Source of the DNA: DASPKS01 sp035628035
GTDB lineage: Bacteria; Bacteroidota; Rhodothermia; Rhodothermales; Rubricoccaceae
Direction: 5' to 3'
DNA length: 12,139 nucleotides
Assembly (NCBI GenBank): GCA_035628035.1
Contig: DASPKS010000047.1
Coordinates: forward strand, 1 to 12,139
In this document: piece after piece, positions 1-6,329 of the stretch
Position numbering within the stretch: the stretch's first letter is position 1
Layout: the number at the start of each line of letters is the position of its first letter
Made by a program: the position numbers and the translations under genes
The notes under the pieces: generated by a model
Seen by the model: only the letters and a program-made list of their open reading frames with translations
Database searches by the model: none
Told to the model about the DNA's origin: nothing

Positions 1-2
1 CG

Positions 3-221
3 CTAGCCGAACGTGGCCTTGACCCTTATGGCGTGTTTGAGGTCGAGCGGTCATCCTGGATTCGGTCGTTGGAGCGCATGAACCGCGTACACCCGTATCA
101 CAAGCCGGCGCGGTTCGAGCGCCTCCGCCACATTGTGCTCACGTTCCACGACACGACCTTCGAGTGCGTCACCTCGCGTTTCTCCGTACTACCGCTCAAG
201 CTGTCGGACAACTCGCCCTGA
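3..221 (+). CDS. 3' end of a conserved protein of unknown function (partial)
   Basis: The frame is open from the left edge and ends in TGA, giving 72 residues of C-terminus; the start lies outside the window. A GTG at 33 is possible but the frame stays open upstream, so I treat the gene as truncated by the window. The visible part is rich in aromatic residues, His and Arg, with the segments HPYHKPARFERLRH (residues 39-52) and LTFHDTTFECVTSRF (54-68). I associate this pattern, from memory, with a widespread family of small uncharacterised proteins ending in FHDxTFEC, but I cannot name a function. By hand count the stretch is about 61 % GC against roughly 67-80 % in the gene that follows, and its codon use is less biased, so recent acquisition is possible. 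The next gene starts 18 bases downstream. Confidence 0.6.
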   Translation, partial: LAERGLDPYGVFEVERSSWIRSLERMNRVHPYHKPARFERLRHIVLTFHDTTFECVTSRFSVLPLKLSDNSP

Positions 222-239
222 GCCCGTATCCCTAACCTG

Positions 240-755
240 ATGCCCGAGCTCCCCCCGCTCAAGCAGCTCCTCTTCGGCGACCTCTGGAACGAGTTCGCCA
301 CCACGCGCCGCGTGATCGAGCGCGTGCCCCCCGACCGCCTCGACTGGCGGCCCCACCCGAAGTCGTGGCCCCTCGGCGCGCTGGCCACCCACCTCGCCAC
401 GCTCCCGCTCTGGCTCCGCGGGATGGTCGAGGGCGACGACTTCGACCTCGCCACGCTCCCGCCCGGCGGCCAGGCGATCCCTTCGCACGACGAGATCCTC
501 CAGCGGTTCGACCAGGAGGTCGGCGCCCTCCGCACGGCGTTCGACGCGATGGACGACGAGGCCCTCCTCCGCCCGTGGACGCTCCGCCGGGGCGAGCACA
601 CCATCCTCACCGTCCCAAAGGGGGCCATCCTCCGGCAGCTCGGCGTGAGCCACATCGTCCACCACCGGGGCCAGCTCAGCGTGTACCTCCGCCTCCTCGA
701 CGTCCCGGTGCCGAACATCTACGGCCCCACGGCCGACGAGCCCGCGCCGTTCTGA
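240..755 (+). CDS. DinB family (DinB_2 type) four-helix metal-binding protein
   Basis: The 171-residue product has the length and pattern of the DinB/YfiT fold. The three-His metal site is visible: His51 in ALATHLATLP, then His138 and His142 in GVSHIVHHRGQ, followed by a run (QLSVYLRLLDVPVPNIYGP, 145-163) usual for the family C-terminus. Members are cytoplasmic, usually dimeric, often bind zinc or nickel, and include thiol-dependent transferases such as bacillithiol transferase; the reaction of this protein cannot be told from sequence. The ATG at 240 fits the N-terminal helix and no convincing Shine-Dalgarno site precedes it. It lies 18 bases after the preceding stop on the same strand, so co-transcription is possible, but nothing ties the functions together. 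Despite the name there is no link to DNA polymerase IV. Confidence 0.9.
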   Translation: MPELPPLKQLLFGDLWNEFATTRRVIERVPPDRLDWRPHPKSWPLGALATHLATLPLWLRGMVEGDDFDLATLPPGGQAIPSHDEILQRFDQEVGALRTAFDAMDDEALLRPWTLRRGEHTILTVPKGAILRQLGVSHIVHHRGQLSVYLRLLDVPVPNIYGPTADEPAPF

Positions 756-791
756 CCCGCTGGAGACGGCGGGGCCTTCCGGAGCGGCCCC

Positions 792-799
792 TATCTTGG
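792..799 (+). promoter_or_regulatory. candidate Bacteroidota-type -7 box TATCTTGG
   Basis: The eight bases match the TAnnTTTG -7 consensus of Bacteroidota-type promoters at all but one fixed position. The box sits 18 bases before the ATG at 818, which would leave a leader of about a dozen bases. No TTG at the usual upstream distance is visible, so this is a suggestion only. It would drive the 34-codon ORF and the membrane glycosyltransferase behind it. Confidence 0.35.
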
Positions 800-817
800 C
801 GCGCCCGCGCCGCGCCG

Positions 818-922
818 ATGCCCACGCCCTGCGTCCTCACCCCCGGCTACGACGACTGCGAGAGCCTCTCGCAGCTCCTCCCGGCGAAGTCGGCGTGGGT
901 GGGGTGGGAGGTGCGACGGTGA
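818..922 (+). CDS. 34-residue ORF, possible remnant of a family 2 glycosyltransferase or leader peptide
   Basis: This short ORF has an ATG, a candidate promoter box just upstream, and a TGA that overlaps the next gene's GTG start in a GTGA tetranucleotide (919-922), the arrangement of translationally coupled genes. Its first 22 residues (PTPCVLTPGYDDCESLSQLL, 2-21) closely resemble the N-terminal first strand and loop of family 2 glycosyltransferases, where a VVxPxYND pattern followed by ESLxxLL begins the nucleotide-sugar domain. The last dozen residues (AKSAWVGWEVRR) do not continue that fold. I infer either a GT2 gene that has lost its body by deletion while keeping its ends, or a short coupled leader peptide. 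It cannot be an active GT2. The neighbour being a sugar transferase supports the remnant reading. Confidence 0.4.
   Translation: MPTPCVLTPGYDDCESLSQLLPAKSAWVGWEVRR
906..911 (+). promoter_or_regulatory. ribosome binding site GGGAGG deciding the GTG start at 919
   Basis: GGGAGG ends 7 bases before the GTG at 919. Clear Shine-Dalgarno sites are scarce in this window, and this one favours GTG 919 over the longer frame that is open from 796, whose extra 41 residues are Arg/Pro-rich and look like out-of-frame translation. Confidence 0.55.
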
Positions 923-2532
923 GAGAGTCAGCCGCCGCCCCGACCCACCTCGCACCGACCGCCGCGCTCCTACTCGGGCTGGGGGCCGTCCTCTTCGTCG
1001 TGCAACTGACCACACCCCCCCTGTGGCTCAACCACGACGTAGCGCTGTACCTCACAGCAGGGCAACGCCTCCTCGAAGGGGACCGCCCGTTCGTCGAGGT
1101 CATCGACATCAACCCGCCGATGATCGTCTACGTCAGCGCGGTCCCGACGGCGGTAGCAGCGGCGACGGGCCTCCCCATCGGGCCGGTCGCGCTGGTCTTC
1201 TTCGCTGCGCTCTTCGGCCTGGCCTTCTGGCTGCTCGTGGCGGCGCTGCGAGCCGCAAGGGCGGAAGGGACAGCAGCAGTGCTCATCGGCGCCGCCTGGC
1301 TCCACCTCCTTACCATGAGCTACCACGACCCCGCCTACGGGTTCGGCCAGCGTGATGCGCTCGTCGGGGCGTTCCTCCTCCCGCTCGTGGTCCTCCGGTT
1401 CGCGCGGCACGCGGGGGGTGCTCTGCCGAAGGGGCTCGCCGTGTCGGCGGGCCTCGCCGGCCTCATGGCCATCGGGATGAAGCCGCAGTACGGGGTGGTG
1501 CTCCTCGCCGCAGAAGGAGTGGCGGCCCTCCAGCACCGTCGGCTGCCCCGGTTCGGCGACGCCGAGGTCGTCGCCTTCGTAGGGGCGGGCCTGGCTTACG
1601 CCCTCCACTTCTTCGTGGTCCCTGGGATGAGCGCGTTCTACACGCGGTGGGTTCCGTTCATCGCGTCGGGCTACGACGCCTACGACTGGCCGCCCCTTGT
1701 GACAGAGGGGCTGCGCGCGCCGTCGATGCTCTCGCTCGGCCTGCCACCGGCCGTGTTGGGCCTCGCGGGCGCGGGGCTCGGCGTCGCGAGCCTCCGCGCG
1801 AAGGATTCCACCCTCCGATTGGCGGGGGTCCTGGGGGTGGCGGCCGCCGTCTCGCTGCTCCTCTTCGTGGCCCAAGGGAAGGGGTGGTCGTACCACCTGC
1901 TCCCCTTCCACCTCTCCACCCTCACGGCCCTCCCACTCGCTGCGGCATACGCCATGCGAGCGCTCCGACGCCGGGCGGGGGGCGCGGTGGCACCGGCCAT
2001 CGTCTCACAGGGAACCCTCGCCATGGTCGTGGTGCTCCTCGTGGCCTTCGCCGAGCAGCCCCTCCTCCTCACGCGGACCCTCCTCGCGCTGCCCCTGCGC
2101 TACCACGCTCAGGCAGACGCGCTCGAGACCCAGACGCCGCCAGGGACGCGGGTGCTCGCCCTCAGCACGGACGTCGGCGCGATGTACCCGGCGCTTACCC
2201 TGTCCGGGCGGCGTTCGGCCGGGCGGTTCCCTTTCGTCTACCCCCTCGCCTTCTTCTACCACGACGCCTCGGGATACGACGACCTCGGGCGGTGGATCGA
2301 CGACGAGGCGTGGTTCTACGACGCGCTCCTCGAGGACGTCAGGCAGCATACGCCGGCCCTCATCCTCGTGGACACCACGGCAGGCCCTCAGGGAACCCCC
2401 CCGTTCTTCTCGGTCCGGGGGTACCTGCAGCGGCGGGGATTCTACCACGCCCTTGCGGCCGACTATGTACGGGCCCCGCCGCTCGGCCCGTTCGAGGTGC
2501 TTCGCCGCCGGTCTGCCCTCGCGGCCCCGTAA
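919..2532 (+). CDS. polytopic GT-C-type glycosyltransferase (GT39/ArnT-like)
   Basis: The 537-residue product (from GTG 919) is an integral membrane protein with roughly ten hydrophobic segments. The first (residues 11-30) is followed by an extracytoplasmic loop holding LNHDVALYL (Asp40) and DINPPMIVY (63-71), the acidic and NPP motifs expected in the catalytic loop of GT-C lipid-linked sugar transferases. FGQRDALVGAFLLP (142-155) opens a later segment, as in many uncharacterised relatives. After the last helix (about 366-390) a soluble tail of about 145 residues carries VLALSTDVGAMYPAL (412-426), common as the periplasmic end of these enzymes. The inferred role is transfer of a sugar from a polyprenyl-phosphate donor to a cell-surface acceptor; donor and acceptor are unknown. 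It overlaps the 34-codon ORF by 4 bases, and its last 70 bases overlap the 3' end of the converging GNAT gene. Confidence 0.75.
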   Translation: MRESAAAPTHLAPTAALLLGLGAVLFVVQLTTPPLWLNHDVALYLTAGQRLLEGDRPFVEVIDINPPMIVYVSAVPTAVAAATGLPIGPVALVFFAALFGLAFWLLVAALRAARAEGTAAVLIGAAWLHLLTMSYHDPAYGFGQRDALVGAFLLPLVVLRFARHAGGALPKGLAVSAGLAGLMAIGMKPQYGVVLLAAEGVAALQHRRLPRFGDAEVVAFVGAGLAYALHFFVVPGMSAFYTRWVPFIASGYDAYDWPPLVTEGLRAPSMLSLGLPPAVLGLAGAGLGVASLRAKDSTLRLAGVLGVAAAVSLLLFVAQGKGWSYHLLPFHLSTLTALPLAAAYAMRALRRRAGGAVAPAIVSQGTLAMVVVLLVAFAEQPLLLTRTLLALPLRYHAQADALETQTPPGTRVLALSTDVGAMYPALTLSGRRSAGRFPFVYPLAFFYHDASGYDDLGRWIDDEAWFYDALLEDVRQHTPALILVDTTAGPQGTPPFFSVRGYLQRRGFYHALAADYVRAPPLGPFEVLRRRSALAAP

Positions 2533-3059
2533 GGGGGAAGGGCCGCGGCGCTACGGCCCCGCTCCAGCGCGTAGCGAATCACGCCCGGCTCCGAGCCCTC
2601 CCCGACGAACGCGAACCCGAGCCTCTCCATCACCCCGATGGACGGTGCCAGCTCGGGCAGGGTCTCGGCCACGACGCGGTCCACGTCGGGCCGCTCGAAG
2701 GCGCGGGCGACGAGGGCCGCCGAGGCCTCCGTGGCGTAGCCGCGCCGCTGGTGCTCGGCCAGCACGCCATAGCCGATCTCCACGGTTCCGTCCACGGGTG
2801 GGCCCTTGTAGCCGACGATGCCAACGAGCACGGCCTCCGCGCGGAGCACGACGTAGTAATACCACCAGCCGGCCTGCCGGGGGTCCGCTTCGAGCCGCTT
2901 GAGCGCGTACTCGATCGCGGGAGCGTCGAACAGATCGGGCGGCCACGTGCCGGGGACCTCCACGCCGAGCGCGGCGGCCAGCGCTTCGCGCCCGGCGAGG
3001 TCGGCGCGGGCCAACGCGGGCGTCGCCGGGAGGAGGTCGAGCCGGGCCGTACGAATCAT
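2463..3059 (-). CDS. GNAT family N-acetyltransferase (RimJ/RimL-like)
   Basis: The 198-residue product starts at ATG 3059, giving the typical RimJ/RimL opening MIRTARLDLLPATP. A longer frame from 3095 adds 12 residues inside deoB and is rejected. The acetyl-CoA pyrophosphate loop (motif A) is QRRGYA (104-109) after the strand TVEIGYGVL (92-100), and motif B is SIGVMERLGF (140-149). It would acetylate an amino group of a small molecule or protein N-terminus; the substrate is not visible. The start overlaps the deoB stop in an ATGA tetranucleotide, so the two are probably translated together. The usual fold ends near residue 168; the last 30 residues are Ala/Arg/Ser-rich and run opposite the 3' end of the membrane glycosyltransferase gene, so they may be a neutral extension caused by the lack of a stop in GC-rich antisense DNA. 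Confidence 0.85.
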   Translation of the reverse strand: MIRTARLDLLPATPALARADLAGREALAAALGVEVPGTWPPDLFDAPAIEYALKRLEADPRQAGWWYYYVVLRAEAVLVGIVGYKGPPVDGTVEIGYGVLAEHQRRGYATEASAALVARAFERPDVDRVVAETLPELAPSIGVMERLGFAFVGEGSEPGVIRYALERGRSAAALPPYGAARADRRRSTSNGPSGGART

Positions 3060-4234
3060 CGAGCGGTGAGGAAGGAGGTGCCGGGTCCGCCCCATGGGAT
3101 GCCGAAGGCGGCGGCAACGGTGGCGGCGTGGTCGGCGAACGACGCGCGCGTGCCGAGGGGCTGGCCGAGGGGCTGGCCCTTCTCCAAGAGAAGGAGCGGG
3201 ACGCGCTCGCGCGTGTGGTCGGTGCCGGGGTACCCGGGGTCGTTGCCGTGGTCGGCCGTGATCACGAGGCGCGCGCCGCCCGGGAGCACGGCCTCGAGCG
3301 TGGGGAGCGTCGCGTCGAACGCCTCGAGGGCGCGCGCGAAGCCCTCGGCGTCGTTGCGGTGGCCGTAGAGCTCGTCGAAGTCCACGAGGTTCGTCCAGAT
3401 GAAGGTGGGCGCTCTTGCAGCGGCGGCCTCCTCGATGGCCGCGCGCGTTTTTTCGATCCCTTCAGCGTTGCCTGCAGTCTTGACCTCCACGTCGAAGCCG
3501 ATGCCGCCGAAGAGGGCGGCGATCTTGCCGACGGCGACGGTCCGCACGCCGGCGGCTTGCAGCGCCTCCTGCACGGTCGGGCGCGGCGGCCGAAGCGAGA
3601 AGTCTTTTCGGGCTACCGAGAGCCGCTCGTACGCGCCGGACGCGCCGCGAAACGGACGCGCGATCACGCGGCCGACGGCGTGCTCCCCGACGCACACCTC
3701 CTCCCGCGCCGCGCGGCACATCGCATAGAGCGCTTCGAGGGGGACCTCGTCCACGTGGGCGGCGATCTGGAAGACGCTGTCGCCCGAGGTATAGACGATG
3801 GGCCGGCCCGTCTCGACGTGGGCGTCGCCCAGCGCCGCGAGGATCTCGGTGCCCGAGGCCGCGCGGTTGCCCAGCACACCTTCGACGCGCGCCGCCCGGC
3901 AGAACGCCGCGATGACCTCCGGCGGGAAGCCCTCCGGGTAGAGCGGGAACGGGCAGTCGAGGACGACTCCGGCCAGCTCCCAGTGCCCCGTCGTCGAGTC
4001 CTTCCCGGCGGCGGTCTCCGTCATCCGGCCCCAGCTCGCGGCGGGGGCTGGGGCGGGCGGCACGCCCGGGAGCGCGCGGACGTTGCCGAGGCCCAGCCGC
4101 GCGAGGTTCGGGAGGCGCGGGTGCGCGGCGGCGCAGACGCGCCCGAGCGTGTCACTGCCGGCGTCGCCGTAGGCCGCCGCGTCGGGGGCGTCGCCCACGC
4201 CGACGCCGTCGAGCACGAGGGTGACGAAGAGCAT
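3056..4234 (-). CDS. deoB: phosphopentomutase
   Basis: The 392-residue product matches phosphopentomutase of the alkaline phosphatase superfamily in length and motifs. It interconverts (deoxy)ribose 1-phosphate and 5-phosphate in cytoplasmic nucleoside salvage, using two Mn ions. Visible are VLDGVGVGDAPDA (7-19, metal Asp9), GKDSTTGHWE (77-86, the phospho-acceptor threonine loop), VDFDELYGHRND (284-295, ligands Asp287 and His292), ADHGNDP (327-333, Asp328/His329) and TDHTRERVP (338-346, His340). I start it at ATG 4234, where the first strand MLFVTLVLDG begins; the in-frame extension up to 4291 is encoded by the inverted repeat and is not family-like. No Shine-Dalgarno site is seen and the repeat ends about 10 bases before the start. 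A perfect 12-base tandem duplication at 3153-3176 doubles QPLG near the C-terminus. Confidence 0.95.
   Translation of the reverse strand: MLFVTLVLDGVGVGDAPDAAAYGDAGSDTLGRVCAAAHPRLPNLARLGLGNVRALPGVPPAPAPAASWGRMTETAAGKDSTTGHWELAGVVLDCPFPLYPEGFPPEVIAAFCRAARVEGVLGNRAASGTEILAALGDAHVETGRPIVYTSGDSVFQIAAHVDEVPLEALYAMCRAAREEVCVGEHAVGRVIARPFRGASGAYERLSVARKDFSLRPPRPTVQEALQAAGVRTVAVGKIAALFGGIGFDVEVKTAGNAEGIEKTRAAIEEAAAARAPTFIWTNLVDFDELYGHRNDAEGFARALEAFDATLPTLEAVLPGGARLVITADHGNDPGYPGTDHTRERVPLLLLEKGQPLGQPLGTRASFADHAATVAAAFGIPWGGPGTSFLTAR
3153..3176. repeat. perfect 12-base tandem duplication inside deoB
   Basis: CCGAGGGGCTGG occurs twice without gap (3153-3164 and 3165-3176). It is in frame and encodes a doubled Gln-Pro-Leu-Gly around residues 354-361 of DeoB, in the surface turn just before GTRASFAD. 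It is probably a recent slippage event with little effect. Confidence 0.8.
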
Positions 4235-4244
4235 GGGGAGTGAT

Positions 4245-4303
4245 GAGTGAAGAGGGATGAGTGATGGGTGGAGCATCCTCTCATCACTCATCCCTCTTCA
4301 CTC
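4245..4303. repeat. perfect 22-bp inverted repeat between two minus-strand genes
   Basis: The arm at 4245-4266 (starting GAGTGAAGAGGGATGAGTGA) is the exact reverse complement of 4282-4303. The 15-base centre can pair further (GG.GGA with TCC.CT around GCA), so a transcript could form a hairpin of about 27 pairs. The left side also holds a direct repeat of GATGAGTGA at 4242-4250 and 4256-4264. The sequence is much poorer in GC than the genes around it. It supplies the TGA stop of the 502-residue protein gene (4298-4300) and ends about 10 bases before the deoB start. There is no T-run, so a classical terminator is unlikely; an RNA-stabilising or attenuating hairpin, or a small mobile repeat, fits better. 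Confidence 0.85.
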
Positions 4304-5806
4304 CAGAATCACGCACGCCTCCTGGCGCTCGTAGGCCTCTTGGAGCGCGGTGGCGGCGTCGTTCCGGAGGTCCTCCGGCCCGTGGTGCCGCTCGGCGAGC
4401 ACGGCCGCCCCGATGAACACCGGCGCGCCTGCGGACTGCACGCGCGTGGCCCACCCCTCGGCCCCGACCGCGTCGGTGTAGCAGAACACGCCCGCGAGCA
4501 GCTCGCCGAACCGCTCGACGCGCCCGGTACCGGGCACCGCTTCGAGGCGCGCGAAGAGGGCGGCCTCCGCCTCCGCGACGGCTTCGGGCCCCGCCGTCGC
4601 CACGGCCTCCGAGTTGTCGGCGACGACGAGCGCGAAGGCGAGGGGATACGCCTCGGCGCGGGCCGCCGCCATCTCCTCCGCGATGATCTCGCTCCGCTTG
4701 CGGGGCGGCGCCTCGGCAACCGCTGCCGCTGCTTCGTCGCCCGCGCCGTCCCCCGAAGGGGGCGGCGGGACGAAGAGGTCGCCCTCGAAGGCGGGCGTCT
4801 CCTGCGGAGCGGCGGGCTCCTCGGCCGCTGCGTCGCCCCCCGTGCGGAGGAGGCCCCCCAGCAGGTCGGCGTAGTCGCCAAGGAGGTCGAGGTGGATCCG
4901 CGCGAAGGCCGTTCGTCCCGGCGGCACGTCCACGACGAGGAGGGTGGGGAGCGCGGCCGGCACGCGCACGGCGGCGGCGCGCCCGACGGTGGTCTCCGGC
5001 TCGGCATGGAAGCGGAGCGCCCGAAAGACGTCGGGGTCGAGAACGGAGATCGAGCCGTCGTCGGGGACGTGGAGGAGGGCGTTCGCGGCGGCGGGGAAGG
5101 CGGCCGTGCGGCGGTCCTCGCTCCGGCAGATCAGCACGTCCACGCCGAGGGTACCGCGGTCGGCCTCGTGGTGGAGGAGGGCCACGCTCTGCGCGCCGAG
5201 AGCGGCGTAGAGCGACTCGAGCAGGCTCTTGATGGCGATGGCGCTCCCCTGCGCCCACAGCGGCGACTCATCGGCGACGTGGGGGAGCGGCGGGGGGGCC
5301 GTCCACACGCGCGGGCGCGTGATGGGGCGGGCCTGGGAGACGCCCTCCGCGAGAAGGGGGCTGTCGCCGGAACGATCAGGGGAGGCCTCGGGCATAGCGG
5401 GCTCGGGCAGGGGGGGCTCGGACCCCGCGGTCGGGCCGCCGGCAGGGGTCTCTTCGTCCGGCTCTCCTACGGGGGGCGCCGACGGCCGCGCAGTGGAAGC
5501 GGCGGCCGGGCGAGGGGGCGAGAGGATGGCGTCTGCGTCGTCGTCCCACGCCGCGTCCTCCTCCGGCGCCGGCCCTTCGGCGCGGGGCGACTCGCCGGGC
5601 GGCAGCGGCGCGCGCGCCGTCACCGGCGTGAAGGCCGACGCCGCGCGCGGGCGGACGTCGGAGATGCCCAGCGTGCGGAGGTCCGAATCCCGATCAGCCG
5701 ACGGAGGGCTCGACAGGCGGGGCTTCCGGCGGCGCTGCTGCGTCAGGGCGAGGGCGCCCACGGCGAGGAGGACGAGAACGATTAGCAGCCAGGCACTCTC
5801 AGTCAC
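4298..5806 (-). CDS. membrane-anchored protein with GAF-like and degenerate GGDEF domains
   Basis: The 502-residue product starts at GTG 5806, with a GAGGT site (5813-5817) 6 bases upstream. One N-terminal membrane helix (AWLLIVLVLLAVGALAL, 5-21) is followed by a basic stop (QQRRRKPR), so the rest is probably cytoplasmic. Residues about 30-175 are Pro/Ala/Glu-rich and disordered. Residues about 180-322 look GAF-like (SIAIKSLLESLYAAL type helix, then VALLHHEADRG). After a second linker, 370-502 follows the course of a GGDEF domain: PLAFALVVADNSEAV (388-402) in place of the metal-binding strand, ERFGELLAGVF (431-441) at the place of RYGGDEFAVLL, and VFIGAAVLAERHHGPEDL (463-480). The GGDEF signature and metal Asp are absent, so it is unlikely to make cyclic-di-GMP and may act as a scaffold or sensor. 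The family call rests on pattern, not on a search. Confidence 0.6.
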   Translation of the reverse strand: MTESAWLLIVLVLLAVGALALTQQRRRKPRLSSPPSADRDSDLRTLGISDVRPRAASAFTPVTARAPLPPGESPRAEGPAPEEDAAWDDDADAILSPPRPAAASTARPSAPPVGEPDEETPAGGPTAGSEPPLPEPAMPEASPDRSGDSPLLAEGVSQARPITRPRVWTAPPPLPHVADESPLWAQGSAIAIKSLLESLYAALGAQSVALLHHEADRGTLGVDVLICRSEDRRTAAFPAAANALLHVPDDGSISVLDPDVFRALRFHAEPETTVGRAAAVRVPAALPTLLVVDVPPGRTAFARIHLDLLGDYADLLGGLLRTGGDAAAEEPAAPQETPAFEGDLFVPPPPSGDGAGDEAAAAVAEAPPRKRSEIIAEEMAAARAEAYPLAFALVVADNSEAVATAGPEAVAEAEAALFARLEAVPGTGRVERFGELLAGVFCYTDAVGAEGWATRVQSAGAPVFIGAAVLAERHHGPEDLRNDAATALQEAYERQEACVILE

Positions 5807-5860
5807 GAAGCGACCTCGTGGGCGGCGCGGCGCCGCGCGCCGCGTGAGGGATACGTGAGG

Positions 5861-5891
5861 ATTCGGAAGACCCGATAGCCGAATCTATCGG
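5861..5891. promoter_or_regulatory. overlapping dyads in the divergent intergenic region, possible operator or alternative hairpins
   Basis: CCGATAG (5872-5878) and CTATCGG (5885-5891) form a perfect 7-bp dyad with a 6-base spacer CCGAAT (5879-5884), and that spacer is itself the reverse complement of ATTCGG at 5861-5866. The two pairings compete: a transcript could form one hairpin or the other. As DNA, the 20-bp dyad has the size of a site for a dimeric helix-turn-helix regulator. It lies 55 bases from the start of the GAF/GGDEF-like gene and 93 bases from that of the arsenosugar pair, so it could control either. The rest of 5807-5983 is GC-rich with no further gene. Confidence 0.45.
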
Positions 5892-5948
5892 CCCCCAGGG
5901 GTAAAAACAACCGCCCCGCGCCGGGGGTCGGCCCGCGCACGACCGGCG

Positions 5949-5956
5949 TAGCTTGC
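5949..5956 (+). promoter_or_regulatory. candidate -7 box TAGCTTGC upstream of the arsenosugar pair
   Basis: TAGCTTGC resembles the TAnnTTTG box (TA, then TT, then a G one base early) and lies 27 bases before the GTG at 5984. No upstream TTG element is clear. It would transcribe the CMD protein and arsS together. Confidence 0.3.
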
Positions 5957-5983
5957 GCTTCTTGCCTCCTTCCCCTCGCCCTC

Positions 5984-6316
5984 GTGGAGACCTACTACAA
6001 GCCCGAGCACCTCCCTCGCTTCGGCCAGATCGCCGAGGGCAGCCCGGCCCTCGCCGAAGCCTTCTTCGCCTACTACGGGAAGGTGTTCGAGGACGGCGCG
6101 CTGACCGCGCGCGAGAAGGCGCTCATCGCGCTCGCCGTCGCCCACGCCGTGCAGTGCCCGTACTGCATCGACGCGTACACCCAGGAGTCGCTCGCGAAGG
6201 GGGCCGACCTCGAGCAGATGACGGAGGCCGTCCACGTGGCGTGCGCCATCCGCGGCGGGTCGAGCCTCGTCCACGGCCTCCAGATGATGGACCACGCGAA
6301 GGCACAGACGATGTGA
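5984..6316 (+). CDS. arsenosugar biosynthesis-associated peroxidase-like protein (carboxymuconolactone decarboxylase/AhpD family)
   Basis: The 110-residue product is a compact all-helical CMD/AhpD-like protein starting at GTG 5984 with METYYKPEHLPRFG. The motif REKALIALAVAHAVQCPYC (43-61) holds the redox pair Cys58-x-x-Cys61. The His found four residues after the second Cys in canonical AhpD is Tyr65 here, so ordinary AhpD peroxidase chemistry is not assured. Small CMD proteins with this QCPYCIDAYTQ stretch are commonly encoded next to arsS and are annotated as arsenosugar biosynthesis-associated. The neighbour 13 bases downstream is arsS, which makes the assignment firm. Its exact step is not settled; a thiol-redox role in handling methylated arsenic is the natural inference. 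It is probably co-transcribed with arsS. Confidence 0.88.
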   Translation: METYYKPEHLPRFGQIAEGSPALAEAFFAYYGKVFEDGALTAREKALIALAVAHAVQCPYCIDAYTQESLAKGADLEQMTEAVHVACAIRGGSSLVHGLQMMDHAKAQTM

Positions 6317-6329
6317 GCCGGGCTCGCCG

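Noticed and set aside
240..755. DNA polymerase IV / SOS gene from the DinB name
   Set aside because: The protein is the small three-His metal-binding fold named after Bacillus DinB and has no polymerase motifs.
970..1911. 313-residue open frame on the minus strand, and similar long open frames such as 3128-4243(+), 4268-5785(+), 7803-9515(+) and 9765-10826(+)
   Set aside because: They lie antisense to well-supported genes, have Arg/Gly/Pro/Ala-rich, motif-free translations, and are expected where high GC makes stop codons rare.
4235..4291. In-frame N-terminal extension of deoB
   Set aside because: It is encoded by the inverted repeat and is not like phosphopentomutase; the family N-terminus begins exactly at the ATG at 4234.
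5861..5891. An H-type pseudoknot using both stems at once
   Set aside because: There is no connecting loop between the two 3' arms (5884 to 5885), which could not span the first stem; only alternative hairpins are possible.
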